Assembly (NCBI GenBank): GCA_963720075.1 | Contig: CAVREG010000006.1 | Location: 248,001 to 312,000 of the forward strand | DNA length: 64,000 nucleotides | Origin: PALSA-188 sp963720075 | GTDB taxonomy: Bacteria; Acidobacteriota; Terriglobia; Terriglobales; Acidobacteriaceae | Direction: 5' to 3' | Translations under genes and position numbers: made by a program | Notes under the pieces: model-generated | What the model was told of the DNA's origin: nothing | Databases searched by the model: none | Seen by the model: only the letters and a program-made list of their open reading frames with translations | Shown: in pieces, positions 8,531 to 17,801 of the stretch | Layout: the number at the start of each line of letters is the position of its first letter | Numbering within the stretch: position 1 is the first letter of the stretch

Positions 8531-8771
8531 GGCAACGAAAGCGTCCCCACTGTCCGGGGCAGAAGTGCACCAAGATCACGCGCCCAGGGGGCGCAACAGC
8601 AGTTCCCACACAGACTCTGAAGTGTCGAAGGTTTCGCCAACGTGTGCAATATGGAACAGTTTTGTGTAGCAGCGTTTAGCTACGCTGTGAAGACTGTAAT
8701 CCTGTCCACAAAAACAAGGGCGTTCCCCTTTTGAAAGAAAGCAGGAAATCGGTGCGGCGCCGATTATCTGA

Positions 8772-8993
8772 ATGTCATTTGGAATTTACATTACCGGTTT
8801 TGTGATCGTGGTTGCCGGGTTGATCTACGGTGCGGCGCTGTTGCACGTGCCCGCACATTGGATTGTGGTGGGCGGAATCGTATTGGTGGGAATAGGAATT
8901 TTGACCGGAGTAAAGGCGACTCGCCAGAAGGATTCGGCACTTTGGATTGATTCGCAAGGCTCTGACGTCATAGCAATCGCGTTTCACACTTGA
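8772..8993 (+). CDS. Small two-helix membrane protein
   Basis: 73 residues with two predicted transmembrane helices (about 5-24 and 29-47, the latter rich in Val, Ile and Gly), then a basic KATRQKD segment and a polar tail. I do not know its function; I believe similar short proteins occur in other Acidobacteria. It sits between the two YXWGXW paralogues, in the same direction, 21 bases before copy 2. It may therefore be co-transcribed with copy 2. No strong ribosome-binding site is visible. Confidence 0.6.
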   Translation: MSFGIYITGFVIVVAGLIYGAALLHVPAHWIVVGGIVLVGIGILTGVKATRQKDSALWIDSQGSDVIAIAFHT

Positions 8994-9014
8994 CTACTAG
9001 AGGAGATAAAAAAC

Positions 9015-9377
9015 ATGAAATTGAAATGGTTATGTGGCCTGTTATTAATGATGGCAATCGGACTCCCGTCTTTTGCGCAGGTTTCTCTGTACATCGGAAG
9101 CGCTCCACCGCCCCTTCGTTACGAGCGGCGGGGAGACGCGCCCGGGCCTGGCTACAGTTGGGTCGAAGGCTACTGGGCACCGAACGGCCGCCATTACCGA
9201 TGGGTTGCGGGACGCTGGCAGCAACCGCCATACGCAGGGGCCTATTGGAATCATCCACACTACGACCATTACCAACAAGGGTGGCAACTGCACGAGGGCC
9301 ACTGGGATCATGAGAATCACGACAACGGTCATGGAGGCGACCAAAATCACAACGACCATAATCAGGATAACCATTAA
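9015..9377 (+). CDS. YXWGXW-type His/Trp-rich exported protein (copy 2)
   Basis: 120 residues, closely similar along its length to the protein at 8118-8471: signal peptide (1-22), PPPLRYERRGDAPGPG, WVEGYWAP, YRWVAGRWQQPPY, YWNHPHYDHY, GWQLHEGHWDHE, and a His/Asn/Asp tail. An AGGAGAT box 8 bases upstream fixes the ATG. The similarity, including the downstream terminator stem, indicates a local duplication. The product is probably periplasmic or surface-exposed; a metal-binding or stress role is only a guess. Confidence 0.8.
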   Translation: MKLKWLCGLLLMMAIGLPSFAQVSLYIGSAPPPLRYERRGDAPGPGYSWVEGYWAPNGRHYRWVAGRWQQPPYAGAYWNHPHYDHYQQGWQLHEGHWDHENHDNGHGGDQNHNDHNQDNH

Positions 9378-9406
9378 TCGTCGGCATGAAACACGCTTTT
9401 GACTCC

Positions 9407-9437
9407 ACACTCCGGGACATCCCCGGAGTGTATTGTT
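9407..9437 (+). terminator. Rho-independent terminator after YXWGXW copy 2
   Basis: ACACTCCGGG (9407-9416) pairs with CCCGGAGTGT (9422-9431), a 10-bp stem with a short loop, followed by ATTGTTT. The stem core ACACTCCGG is shared with the terminator of copy 1, so gene and terminator appear to have been duplicated together. Confidence 0.85.
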
Positions 9438-9580
9438 TGCTCGTAACAATTCCTTTTTTGATGTGGCACCTGAGCTAAGGATGCTGCACCAACGTAATCT
9501 CTCCTTCCATCATCTCTGAAAATATCATTGCCCAGAGCGCGCCGTTCGCCTGCTCCGCTGACAACCTAGAGGGGGCTCAA

Positions 9581-10135
9581 ATGCTTCGAGTCTGTACAGC
9601 TTTCCTTGTCTGTTCAACTGCCGCGTCACTGTTCACGCTTGCGGCGCATGGCCAGGACTCGCAATCCCTGGGCGATGTTGCGCGACTGGCGAAAGAACAG
9701 AAGCAGAAACAAGCAGATCAGGCCAAGGGAAAGGCATCCAAGGCACCCAAAGTCGTCACCAACGAAGATATCCCGGAGCATCCCGAAGACGACGCCCAGG
9801 CCTCGATGCCTGCTGATCAAGAGCACGAGAGCGGGCCTTCCACTTCCGCCGCGGGAGGAGCGAAGATACCCGCAGAGCAGTGGAAGTCTCAGATTCAGGC
9901 TCAAAAGAATGCTGTCGCTTCCCTGCAAAGCAATATTGCCAGGCTGAATGACTCAATTCACTTCGCCCCTGGCAATTGCGTCGCGGGCTGTGTGCAGTGG
10001 AATGAACGGCAACAAGCAAAGCAGCAGGAAGTCGAGCGGGCGCGTGGTCAACTGGCGGAGCAAAAGAAACGGTTGGAAGATATGCAGGAATCAGCAAGAC
10101 AGCAAGGGTATGGGAGTTCGGTTTACGATCCGTAG
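9581..10135 (+). CDS. Exported coiled-coil protein of unknown function
   Basis: 184 residues with a signal peptide (1-24, ending AAHGQD). An SLGDVARLAKEQKQKQADQ segment opens a Lys/Gln-rich helical region, followed by VVTNEDIPEHPEDD, a low-complexity middle (75-100), and a C-terminal coiled coil (about 100-172) rich in Gln, Glu and Arg. Two Cys in CVAGCVQW (about 132-136) could form a disulfide or bind a ligand. I have seen the SLGDVAR..VVTNEDI layout in other acidobacterial proteins, without known function. The start is supported by AGAGGGGG upstream of the ATG. It precedes pepA in the same direction with a gap of about 105 bases. Confidence 0.7.
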   Translation: MLRVCTAFLVCSTAASLFTLAAHGQDSQSLGDVARLAKEQKQKQADQAKGKASKAPKVVTNEDIPEHPEDDAQASMPADQEHESGPSTSAAGGAKIPAEQWKSQIQAQKNAVASLQSNIARLNDSIHFAPGNCVAGCVQWNERQQAKQQEVERARGQLAEQKKRLEDMQESARQQGYGSSVYDP

Positions 10136-10241
10136 CTGTAATAGTATTGGCACTTCAGTCCTGCAACTTCTCAGTGTGATTGTGAATTCCTGTGTCCCCT
10201 CTTGCACTTTTCCCTTCTTCCCAACGATACTGTTTCAATCC

Positions 10242-11729
10242 ATGAAAACAAATCTTTCTGTTGCGAATCCAGCGGAAGTTGAAACCGAATGTCTCGTCGC
10301 TGTTGTGCTCGATCGAGGCACAAAAGATAAGACGGAAATATTTATCGAAACTAGCGATGCCACACTGAAAGACGCCGCCCACGAAATCATTGGAAGCGGC
10401 GAAATTTCTGGCAAGGTTTTCGAAACGACGTTGCTGCACCATCCCGCGAAATTGAAAGCCAGGCGGCTGCTGTTAATTGGCGGCGGGAAAGCGAAGAATT
10501 TCACAGCGTCGGAGTTAAGAAAGCTGGCTGGTGCGGCGGCGCGATTCATGAAATCGAAGGGAATCCGCAATTTCGCGTTCCTTGGGCCCAATGGAAATAT
10601 TAAGAGCGAAGAAGCCGTGGCCGCGATTGTGGAAGGCGCGTTCATTGGCAACTTCGACCCAGACACCTACAAGAGCGATCGCAAGGACAAGGCGATTGAT
10701 TCACTGACGGTTGTCGCCCGCGGCGATCAAGCGGCTTTGCAGCATGCAATGGACCAGGCTCGCATCATCGGCGAATCGCAGAATTTTACTCGCGAACTTG
10801 TGAATGAACCGGGGAACCACTTGACTCCCACGATGCTGGCGGAACGCGCGCGAAAGATGGCCGCGGAAGTCGGCCTGAAGTGTGAAGTCCTCGACGGTGA
10901 AAAAATTCGAGGCTTGAAGATGGGCGCATTTTGGGGGGTATCGCAGGGATCGGACGAGCCCCCGGCGCTAATTGTGTTGCGCTATGAGCCTGCGGGAGCG
11001 CCGGAAAAGCCGGTACTAGGATTGGTTGGCAAAGCAATCACTTTTGACTCTGGCGGAATTTCCATCAAGCCAGCCGACGGAATGGAGAAGATGAAATACG
11101 ACATGGCAGGCGGCGCGGCCATGCTGGGAGTCATGCGCGGTATCGCTCTTCTGAAGCCGAAAATCAAAGTAACGGCGATTATTTGCGCGTCCGAAAACAT
11201 GCCTTCCGGCAAAGCTCAGAAGCCTGGCGACGTGCAGATTTCGATGTCAGGAAAATCCATCGAGATCATCAACACCGATGCCGAAGGACGATTAGTGCTC
11301 GCTGACGGCCTCTCCTACGCCCGCCAACTTGGCTGCACGCACCTGGTTGACGCGGCAACATTGACAGGCGCTGTAGTCGTGGCGCTGGCACACGTCAACG
11401 CTGGCGTCTTTGCCAACGACGACAAACTGTATGAACAATTCAGCAAAGCCGTGAATAACGCTGGAGAAAAATTCTGGCGCCTACCGCTCGACGACGAATA
11501 CAGAGAAATCATGAATTCGAACATCGCTGACATCGTGAACTCTGGCGGACGCTGGGGAGGCGCGATCAGCGCGGCAATGTTCCTGAAAGAGTTCGCCGAA
11601 GACACGCCGTGGCTCCATCTGGACATAGCGGGAACAGCCTGGATGGAAGACAACAAGCCATGGATCGCGAAAGGGCCCTCGGGAATTGCGGTGAGGTCCT
11701 TGATCGAGCTTGCCAGACAATTTTCGTAA
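10242..11729 (+). CDS. pepA: Leucyl aminopeptidase (M17)
   Basis: 495 residues from the ATG at 10242 (the frame is open further 5' but that part overlaps the preceding gene and is not PepA-like). The N-terminal macro-like domain (1-170) is followed by the M17 catalytic domain: a GKAITFDSGG metal/catalytic Lys motif (the family norm is GKGITFDSGG), KYDMAGGAAMLG, and the signature NTDAEGRLVLADGL. It is a cytoplasmic dizinc/dimanganese aminopeptidase forming hexamers, used in peptide turnover. There is no obvious Shine-Dalgarno sequence. The Gly-to-Ala change in the Lys motif is conservative. Confidence 0.96.
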   Translation: MKTNLSVANPAEVETECLVAVVLDRGTKDKTEIFIETSDATLKDAAHEIIGSGEISGKVFETTLLHHPAKLKARRLLLIGGGKAKNFTASELRKLAGAAARFMKSKGIRNFAFLGPNGNIKSEEAVAAIVEGAFIGNFDPDTYKSDRKDKAIDSLTVVARGDQAALQHAMDQARIIGESQNFTRELVNEPGNHLTPTMLAERARKMAAEVGLKCEVLDGEKIRGLKMGAFWGVSQGSDEPPALIVLRYEPAGAPEKPVLGLVGKAITFDSGGISIKPADGMEKMKYDMAGGAAMLGVMRGIALLKPKIKVTAIICASENMPSGKAQKPGDVQISMSGKSIEIINTDAEGRLVLADGLSYARQLGCTHLVDAATLTGAVVVALAHVNAGVFANDDKLYEQFSKAVNNAGEKFWRLPLDDEYREIMNSNIADIVNSGGRWGGAISAAMFLKEFAEDTPWLHLDIAGTAWMEDNKPWIAKGPSGIAVRSLIELARQFS

Positions 11730-11847
11730 CATCAGTCGCGGTTTCAGCACGAGTAACGATCGGCTGATGCAACCATTCGGCTCGGCTGGCATCTGATGGC
11801 CGCTGGTGCGGTGAGATCAGCGCAGGCGTTTCTTCTGAGGAGATTCT

Positions 11848-12063
11848 ATGAAACCATTGTTTACGGTCGGACTGATTGTCTTGATTTTGGGAATCATCTC
11901 GTTCTTCGTTCCCGTGCCGCACTCTGAACATCACGGAGTCAGCGCCGGTGACGTGCATATGGGCATCACCACCCATCACGAAGATCGCGTGCCTCCTGCG
12001 GTAAGCATCGTGCTGCTTGTTGTTGGCGCGGGATTGATGCTCGGCGGACGAGGGAAAAGCTAG
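11848..12063 (+). CDS. Small two-helix membrane protein
   Basis: 71 residues: helix 1 at about 5-24 (FTVGLIVLILGIISFFV), a His-rich loop (HSEHHG, THHEDR) and helix 2 at about 50-66 ending GGRGKS. GAGGAGA lies 6 bases before the ATG. The function is unknown. It converges with argS, whose stop is 20 bases away. Size, topology and the good ribosome-binding site support a real gene. Confidence 0.6.
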   Translation: MKPLFTVGLIVLILGIISFFVPVPHSEHHGVSAGDVHMGITTHHEDRVPPAVSIVLLVVGAGLMLGGRGKS

Positions 12064-12083
12064 CTTAGCTACCGCGAGCGCGG

Positions 12084-14084
12084 TCACATTACAGACGGCA
12101 CAGAAATTCCCATCACCGCGAGAACGCGCACCAACTCACGACGCAACACAAACACCGTCGCAAGGAGAAACTTTTTGCGTTCTTCATCCACTTCGCCAAG
12201 TACGGGATACCGGTGATAGAAAACGTTGAAAAGCTGCGCCAGTTGGAATGCGTGTTTCGCCAGATAAGCCGGCTCAGTCGTGACAATGGCCTGGTCAATG
12301 ACGTAGGAAGTTTTTGAGGCCGTCAGCCATAGTTCCCAAATATCATTAGCAGCTGGAGGGCTGAGATATTTATCGAACCCCTCGGTAGAGACGTAGCTTG
12401 CTACGTCTCCTGCAATACTGCCCAATTCAATTCCCGCTTTGCGAAATATATTGGTCGCCCGCACTACTGCATATTGTGCATAGGGCCCGGTTTCGCCTTC
12501 GAAACTGAGCGCGTCCTTAAAATCAAAGGCAATTACTGACCCCTTCGTGAATTTGAGCATGAAATAACGCAGCGCGCCGACCGCAATCTGTATGGCAATG
12601 GTTGACCGCTCTTCCCCGCTCAGTTCGGGATGCCGCGAATCCACTTCGGCTTTTGCAGAGGTGATGAGGCGATCAAGCAGGTCATCGGCTTTCACTCCGA
12701 ACCCTTTGCGTCCCGAGACTTCAATATATGGACGCTTGCTGTCCTCGTCACAAAGCTCGTAGCCCAATTCCGCGGCGCATCGCGGCGTGAGGGCGACCAT
12801 CTCGTAGGAAAAATGAGTGTAGTGATCGGCTTGATCGTTGTATCCCAGGCCGCGCAATGCATCGATGACGGTGTTCTGCGCTTCGGATTGACGGGCATCA
12901 ATCACGTTGTAAATTTCCGCGACATTTCCGAAATGCGGATGATCCGGCACTCCCCCTATGCTCGATATCCAGCAATCGTGGCCGCTGGGATAACGATAAA
13001 ATTTGCGATATCCAAAATCGCGTCCCAGCAATCCGAACTTCCACAGGTGGTAGGCAATGTCTTTGCCGACATAGCCGACGGTCCCGTTCGAGCGCACGAT
13101 CACTTTCTGGTCTTCTTCGGAAATAGTATTTTCGCCCGCATTTTCCGCGTCTGCCGAGGACTCGGCGGGTTGGGATGTTCCGGCACGCCGCATCACCCAG
13201 CATCCTTTGTTCTTGCCCTCGCTCTCGAAGAAAAGCACACCTCCGGCTTTCAGTTTTTCAAACGCCGCGTCCCAGAAATGCAGCGCCAGGATTTCACTTT
13301 CGCGAGGCAGGAAGTCGTATTCAATATCGAGGCGGTCCATGGTTTCGAGATGCCGGCGTAGAACCGCAAGCGAAATTACTTCCGCAATCGAAGAAACTTC
13401 GTTCCCGCCTTGCTCGATGTCATGCAATGTTTGCGGGCGAAGTTGCTTATTTCGCTCATCTTCCTGATACCACTGGGATACGCGGGCGTAGAGATCCCAG
13501 CAGTAATAATCGAAACGCGGCTCGCGGGCGAGCTGCTCAATTTCGTCGCGCGTCTTTTTCTGTATGTGCAAAAACCCAACCACAACGTCGGCGACTTGCA
13601 CTCCAGTGTTATCTATGTAGTTCTGAACGTCCACCCTTCTACCCAAAAATCGCAGCAAACGAACGAAAGTGTCGCCGAGAATCGCGTTTCGCAGGTGGCC
13701 GATATGCGCAGCTTTGTTCGGATTAATGCTCGAATGCTCGACGAGAACCTTGCCGTCCCTAATTTCGGATCGGGGCGTTTCATCTTTTGCAATAGACGCC
13801 GCCATCTGCCCGCGCTTCAGATAAGCATTGATGTATCCAGCCCCAGCGACCGTAAATTTCTCGAAACCATCAATCGGGCCGATGCCGCCGACAATCTCGT
13901 CTGCAATTTTTCGCGGGGGCTTGCGGAGTTTTTTAGCCAATTCAAAAGCCAGCGGCATTGCATACTCGCCGAGCTCTACGCGGGGCGGCTGTTCAATCAC
14001 AATGTCCGCGAGATCGAGGCTATAAGTCCGGCGGAGAATCTCGCGGATATGATCGCTAAGGCTATGCTGGAGATGGAGGTACAA
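12084..14084 (-). CDS. argS: Arginyl-tRNA synthetase
   Basis: 666 residues, class I synthetase. The N-terminal Arg-tRNA synthetase additional domain spans about 5-90. The catalytic core begins with SSINPNKAAHIGHLRNAILGD (HIGH motif about 122-125); the region GRKGFGVKADDLL near residue 455 replaces the KMSKS loop, as in many ArgS proteins. A DALRG-type anticodon-binding domain forms the last 130 residues. The start is a TTG at 14084 with AGAGGG just upstream. A linker around residues 300-320, rich in Ala, Glu and Ser, is slightly longer than usual. Monocistronic and essential for translation. Confidence 0.96.
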   Translation of the reverse strand: MYLHLQHSLSDHIREILRRTYSLDLADIVIEQPPRVELGEYAMPLAFELAKKLRKPPRKIADEIVGGIGPIDGFEKFTVAGAGYINAYLKRGQMAASIAKDETPRSEIRDGKVLVEHSSINPNKAAHIGHLRNAILGDTFVRLLRFLGRRVDVQNYIDNTGVQVADVVVGFLHIQKKTRDEIEQLAREPRFDYYCWDLYARVSQWYQEDERNKQLRPQTLHDIEQGGNEVSSIAEVISLAVLRRHLETMDRLDIEYDFLPRESEILALHFWDAAFEKLKAGGVLFFESEGKNKGCWVMRRAGTSQPAESSADAENAGENTISEEDQKVIVRSNGTVGYVGKDIAYHLWKFGLLGRDFGYRKFYRYPSGHDCWISSIGGVPDHPHFGNVAEIYNVIDARQSEAQNTVIDALRGLGYNDQADHYTHFSYEMVALTPRCAAELGYELCDEDSKRPYIEVSGRKGFGVKADDLLDRLITSAKAEVDSRHPELSGEERSTIAIQIAVGALRYFMLKFTKGSVIAFDFKDALSFEGETGPYAQYAVVRATNIFRKAGIELGSIAGDVASYVSTEGFDKYLSPPAANDIWELWLTASKTSYVIDQAIVTTEPAYLAKHAFQLAQLFNVFYHRYPVLGEVDEERKKFLLATVFVLRRELVRVLAVMGISVPSVM

Positions 14085-14189
14085 GATCCCTCTAAGTGAT
14101 TAAAGAAGATAGTGATTGTAGCAGAGCAAATGGTGGTGGCCACGTTTGACGGCATTACCGGCCTTCCCTATCATGAAAATTCAACTTCT

Positions 14190-14271
14190 AACCGCCGAGC
14201 TCACAGAGAAACGCAGAGGGTGCGACAGTTTTTTCGCAGCTTCTTCCGTGGTCTCCGCGCCCTCTGCGGTT
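14190..14271. repeat. Dispersed-type intergenic element with inverted ends
   Basis: An 82-bp segment that starts AACCGC and ends GCGGTT. Inside is the motif CACAGAGAAACGCAGAGG and near the far end CTCCGCGCCCTCTGCGG, so the two arms can partly pair. This layout resembles dispersed intergenic repeats I know from Acidobacteria and other phyla. Only one copy is in this window, so its repeat nature is inferred. Confidence 0.35.
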
Positions 14272-14284
14272 CAACATCCGAATC

Positions 14285-15541
14285 ATGCGAATTGCTTATC
14301 TCGATTGCTTTTCTGGAATTAGCGGCGACATGTTTCTCGGCGCGCTCGTCGACGCGGGGATTCCTGCGAAGGTGTTTGAGGATGCGATTGCGGCATTGAA
14401 TATTGGAGCCCGATTGGAAATTTCGCGGCTGAATCGCAGCGGCATCAGCGCCACCAAAGTCGATGTCTGCACTCCTGAAGGAAAAGATCGGCCGCGAGGA
14501 TCAGCTCTAGAGAAAACACACACGTCGGGTCATAAACATCATCATTCGCGCGGGCCCAATCGCGGGCTCAAAGAAATCGGCGAGATCATTCTGAACGCAT
14601 CAGCAATCAGCGCCACAGCAAAGCGCACCGCGCTGAAAATATTCGAAGTATTGGGGGCGGCAGAAGCGAGGATTCACAACATAGATATTGAAAGCGTGCA
14701 TTTTCACGAAGTCGGCGCTATTGATGCGATGATAGATATTGTGTGCGCGGCGGTTGGAGCCGAGGCTTTGGGCGTTGACGAAATTATCTGCTCGCCTTTG
14801 AACGTCGGTGGAGGTACGGTCGAGTGCGCTCACGGAGTATTCCCGGTCCCAGCACCCGCAACTCTCGAATTGCTGAAAGACGCGCCTGTCTATTCATCCG
14901 GCATTCAGGCTGAACTGGTGACCCCAACAGGCGCTGCGATCGTAAAGACCTTAGTCACCCGATTCAGCGAGTTTCCGCGAATGAAAGTTGAAAGGGCAGG
15001 TTATGGCGCGGGCGCGCGCGATTTTCCCGCCCATGCGAACGTACTCCGGTTGACCATCGGCGAATCCCAATCTGACCTTGCCGCATTATCTTCGCACGAG
15101 ACGATCACAGTGCTTGAGGCGAATCTGGACGATCTAAATCCACAAGTATTTGGCTACGTGATGGATCGTCTTCTGGAAGAAGGCGCTCTGGATGCATTTG
15201 GAATTCCGGTGCAAATGAAGAAAAATCGCCCGGGGATGCTGCTGACGGTTTTGTGCAAACCCGAGCACGCTGCGAAACTCTCTCACTTAATCTTTACTGA
15301 GACCAGTACTTTGGGCATTCGGCGACGGGATGAACAGCGGCAAACGCTCACGCGAAAGTGGATTAACGTGTCAACGCAATGGGGCGACGTCCGGTTAAAG
15401 GTCGCGAACATTAATGGGACCATCACCAATTACGCGCCGGAGTATGAAGATTGCCGAAGGATTGCGACAACAAATCACGTGCCGCTGAAAGAAGTCATGC
15501 AGGCGGCGTTGAGCGCGTATGGGAAAGGCGCGAAGTCGTAA
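14285..15541 (+). CDS. larC: Nickel-pincer cofactor biosynthesis protein LarC (DUF111)
   Basis: 418 residues. It begins with the diagnostic MRIAYLDCFSGISGDM and has the usual His-rich insert (HTSGHKHHHSRG, about 78-90). The DVECGVH-like region is represented by HFHEVGAIDAMIDIVCA (about 139-155), followed by SPLNVGGGTVECAHG and the C-terminal VLEANLDDLNPQVFG. LarC inserts nickel, with CTP, into the pincer cofactor of lactate racemase-type enzymes. LarB, LarE and LarA are not in the window, so the target enzyme must be elsewhere. A dispersed repeat-like element precedes the gene. Confidence 0.94.
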   Translation: MRIAYLDCFSGISGDMFLGALVDAGIPAKVFEDAIAALNIGARLEISRLNRSGISATKVDVCTPEGKDRPRGSALEKTHTSGHKHHHSRGPNRGLKEIGEIILNASAISATAKRTALKIFEVLGAAEARIHNIDIESVHFHEVGAIDAMIDIVCAAVGAEALGVDEIICSPLNVGGGTVECAHGVFPVPAPATLELLKDAPVYSSGIQAELVTPTGAAIVKTLVTRFSEFPRMKVERAGYGAGARDFPAHANVLRLTIGESQSDLAALSSHETITVLEANLDDLNPQVFGYVMDRLLEEGALDAFGIPVQMKKNRPGMLLTVLCKPEHAAKLSHLIFTETSTLGIRRRDEQRQTLTRKWINVSTQWGDVRLKVANINGTITNYAPEYEDCRRIATTNHVPLKEVMQAALSAYGKGAKS

Positions 15542-15586
15542 GAGATTTTTTCTAGTTCAAACAGGTTCGTCATTTCCTTTTAACTC

Positions 15587-15666
15587 GTCATCTTGAGTGC
15601 GGTCAAAGCACCTGCTGTTTGCATGGAGAACCCGTAAAGGCCGATTGGCGGACTGCTCGAGATGAC
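15587..15666. repeat. Intergenic element with inverted GTCATC..GAG ends
   Basis: An 80-bp segment bounded by GTCATCTTGAG (15587-15597) and CTCGAGATGAC (15656-15666), which are inverted copies with one mismatch. The ends match those of the element at 41689-41771, and a half-element with a GTCATCCCGA start is at 44058. It lies in the larC-metG gap and looks like a small non-coding dispersed repeat. Confidence 0.45.
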
Positions 15667-15685
15667 AGTGTTTGATTTGTAGATA

Positions 15686-17713
15686 ATGAGCAAAAAGTTT
15701 TACATTACGACCCCGATCTACTACGTCAACGCCCGTCCTCATATCGGACATGCGTACACCACCATCGCGTGCGATGCAATTGCGCGGCGGCAACGCATGC
15801 TTGGCGCAGACACATTTTTCCTGACTGGTACTGACGAACACGGGCAGAAGATCGAGCGCGCCGCTCAAGCTGCGGGAAAGACTCCGCAGGAATTCGCCGA
15901 CGAAGTCTCAGATAAGTTTCGGGCTTTGTGGAAGCGCATGGGCATCAGCAATGATGACTTTATCCGCACTACTGAAGGGCGGCACAAACGGCGGGTGCAG
16001 GAACTGTGGCGGCTTATCCGGGACAACGGTTATATCTACAAAGGCAGTTACACCGGCCAGTACTGCGTGTTTGACGAACTCTACGTAGATGTCGGCCCCG
16101 GGGAACCTTGCCCGGAGTGTGGACGCCCGACCGAAACAGTTCACGAAGAAAATTATTTCTTCAAGCTTTCGGCGTTTCAAGATCAACTGCTTGCGCTTTA
16201 CGCCGACCCGAACTTTGTCCGACCCGAAACTCGGCGGAATGAAGTGTCCTCTTTCGTGCGTTCGGGATTGCGCGACCTCTCTATCAGTCGCAGCACGTTT
16301 TCATGGGGCATTCCTGTCCCGGACGATCCCAGGCACGTGATCTATGTATGGCTCGATGCGCTGGCAAATTACATAACGGCAATTGGGTTCGGGTCCTCGC
16401 ACGCCGGAGCCCAAGAGGCATTTCGAAAATATTGGCCGGCCGATGTGCAGATGATCGGCAAAGAAATCGTCCGATTCCACTGCGTGTATTGGCCGGCATT
16501 CTTGATGGCCGCCGGATTGCCGCTTCCGAAGAGCATCGTTGCGCACGGATGGCTGCTTTTTGAAGAGAGCAAGATGTCAAAGTCGCGCGGAAATATCGTG
16601 CGGACAGAGACGATTCTCGACGTGCTCGGGGCGGACGCGCTGCGTTACTTTCTGTTGCGCGAAATCGTGTTCGGTCAGGATGGTTCGTTTTCATTCGATG
16701 CGCTTGTGCAGCGATACAACTCAGACTTGGCGAATGGATTAGGAAACCTTGCCAGTCGAACGCTGACCATGATTAGGCGTTATTGCAGTGGCGAAATTCC
16801 GCGTCCATCGCCAAGGCTTGAGCCCGGCGATAGCGCCATTGCGGAATTGGCCACAAAGGTCATTGGCGGCTACAACGCTTTCTTCGACCAACAGCAGTTC
16901 TCGCGTGCTCTGGAAACGGCTTGGGGATTGGTCGCGGCGGTGGACAAATACATTGTCGAAAACGCTCCGTGGTCGCTGGGAGAAAAAACCGATGAAGCAA
17001 GTCGGGACCGCCTGGCAACAATTCTTTACACGTCCGCGGAGGCGCTTCGAATTGTCACCGCTATGACTCATTCGGTAATTCCCGACGCGACGGCGAAGAT
17101 ATGGTCCCAGCTTGGGCTGGGCAATATTCAAAAATTTGACTTATCTGGATTGAAGTGGGGACAGCTCCAGCCGGCAACGAAGCTCGAAAATGTTGAAGCG
17201 GTGTTTCCCCGCGCCGACAAGAGTGCAGTCGAAAGGATGCAACAGATGGAAGAGCAAGAACGAGGTGGAGTGGGTGTGACCGAAGCGAAGTCTTCGGCGT
17301 CAGATACTTCACGTGAAACAGCTGCGGAGGCGCCCAGGCCAATGGCCGAGACTCTTGCCCCGAAGGCAGCCGTTGCTGCCTCCGAAGGGAAAATCAGCAT
17401 TGATGATTTCGCCAAGGTCGAATTGCGAGTCGCTCTCGTGAAAGTGGCGGAGCGCGTGCCCAAAGCGGATAAATTACTGCGGCTCGAAGTGGATTTAGGC
17501 ACCGAAACACGTCAGATTCTGGCGGGAATTGCCGAGTCCTACACGCCGGAGTCGCTGATTGGACGCAAAGTCGTAGTCGTAACCAACCTCGCTCCCCGGA
17601 AGATGCGCGGATTGGAATCGAACGGCATGATCGTGGCTGCGTCGCCGGAGGGGGGAAAGGCAGTGTTGGCGGGGTTCCTCGAAGATGTACCAGTTGGAAC
17701 GAGACTGAAATAG
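15686..17713 (+). CDS. metG: Methionyl-tRNA synthetase
   Basis: 675 residues. The class I core has YYVNARPHIGHAYTTI (HIGH motif), a zinc-knuckle region with CPECG (about 142-146), WLDALANYI, and the KMSKSRGNIV loop near residue 297. The anticodon-binding helical domain follows (about 355-500). A low-complexity Ala/Glu/Ser linker (520-570) leads to the C-terminal tRNA-binding OB-fold domain (573-675; DFAKVELRVALVKVAERVPKAD begins at the domain edge) used for dimerisation. The start ATG at 15686 is set by the conserved MSKKFYITTPIYYVN. tatD follows after 88 bases, a common gene order. Confidence 0.97.
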   Translation: MSKKFYITTPIYYVNARPHIGHAYTTIACDAIARRQRMLGADTFFLTGTDEHGQKIERAAQAAGKTPQEFADEVSDKFRALWKRMGISNDDFIRTTEGRHKRRVQELWRLIRDNGYIYKGSYTGQYCVFDELYVDVGPGEPCPECGRPTETVHEENYFFKLSAFQDQLLALYADPNFVRPETRRNEVSSFVRSGLRDLSISRSTFSWGIPVPDDPRHVIYVWLDALANYITAIGFGSSHAGAQEAFRKYWPADVQMIGKEIVRFHCVYWPAFLMAAGLPLPKSIVAHGWLLFEESKMSKSRGNIVRTETILDVLGADALRYFLLREIVFGQDGSFSFDALVQRYNSDLANGLGNLASRTLTMIRRYCSGEIPRPSPRLEPGDSAIAELATKVIGGYNAFFDQQQFSRALETAWGLVAAVDKYIVENAPWSLGEKTDEASRDRLATILYTSAEALRIVTAMTHSVIPDATAKIWSQLGLGNIQKFDLSGLKWGQLQPATKLENVEAVFPRADKSAVERMQQMEEQERGGVGVTEAKSSASDTSRETAAEAPRPMAETLAPKAAVAASEGKISIDDFAKVELRVALVKVAERVPKADKLLRLEVDLGTETRQILAGIAESYTPESLIGRKVVVVTNLAPRKMRGLESNGMIVAASPEGGKAVLAGFLEDVPVGTRLK

Positions 17714-17801
17714 AGAATCGCTGCCCAGCTTCTCGGCCCAGACCTTTCAGCTTCGCTCAGGGCAGGCTCACAAGGGTGCCCGTCTCCATCCAAGAATAAA
17801 C

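Noticed and set aside
12630..14099. Long open frames on the plus strand opposite argS (243 and 229 residues)
   Set aside because: They lie entirely inside the well-supported argS gene on the other strand, have no recognisable motifs and no ribosome-binding sites. They reflect the codon bias of argS.
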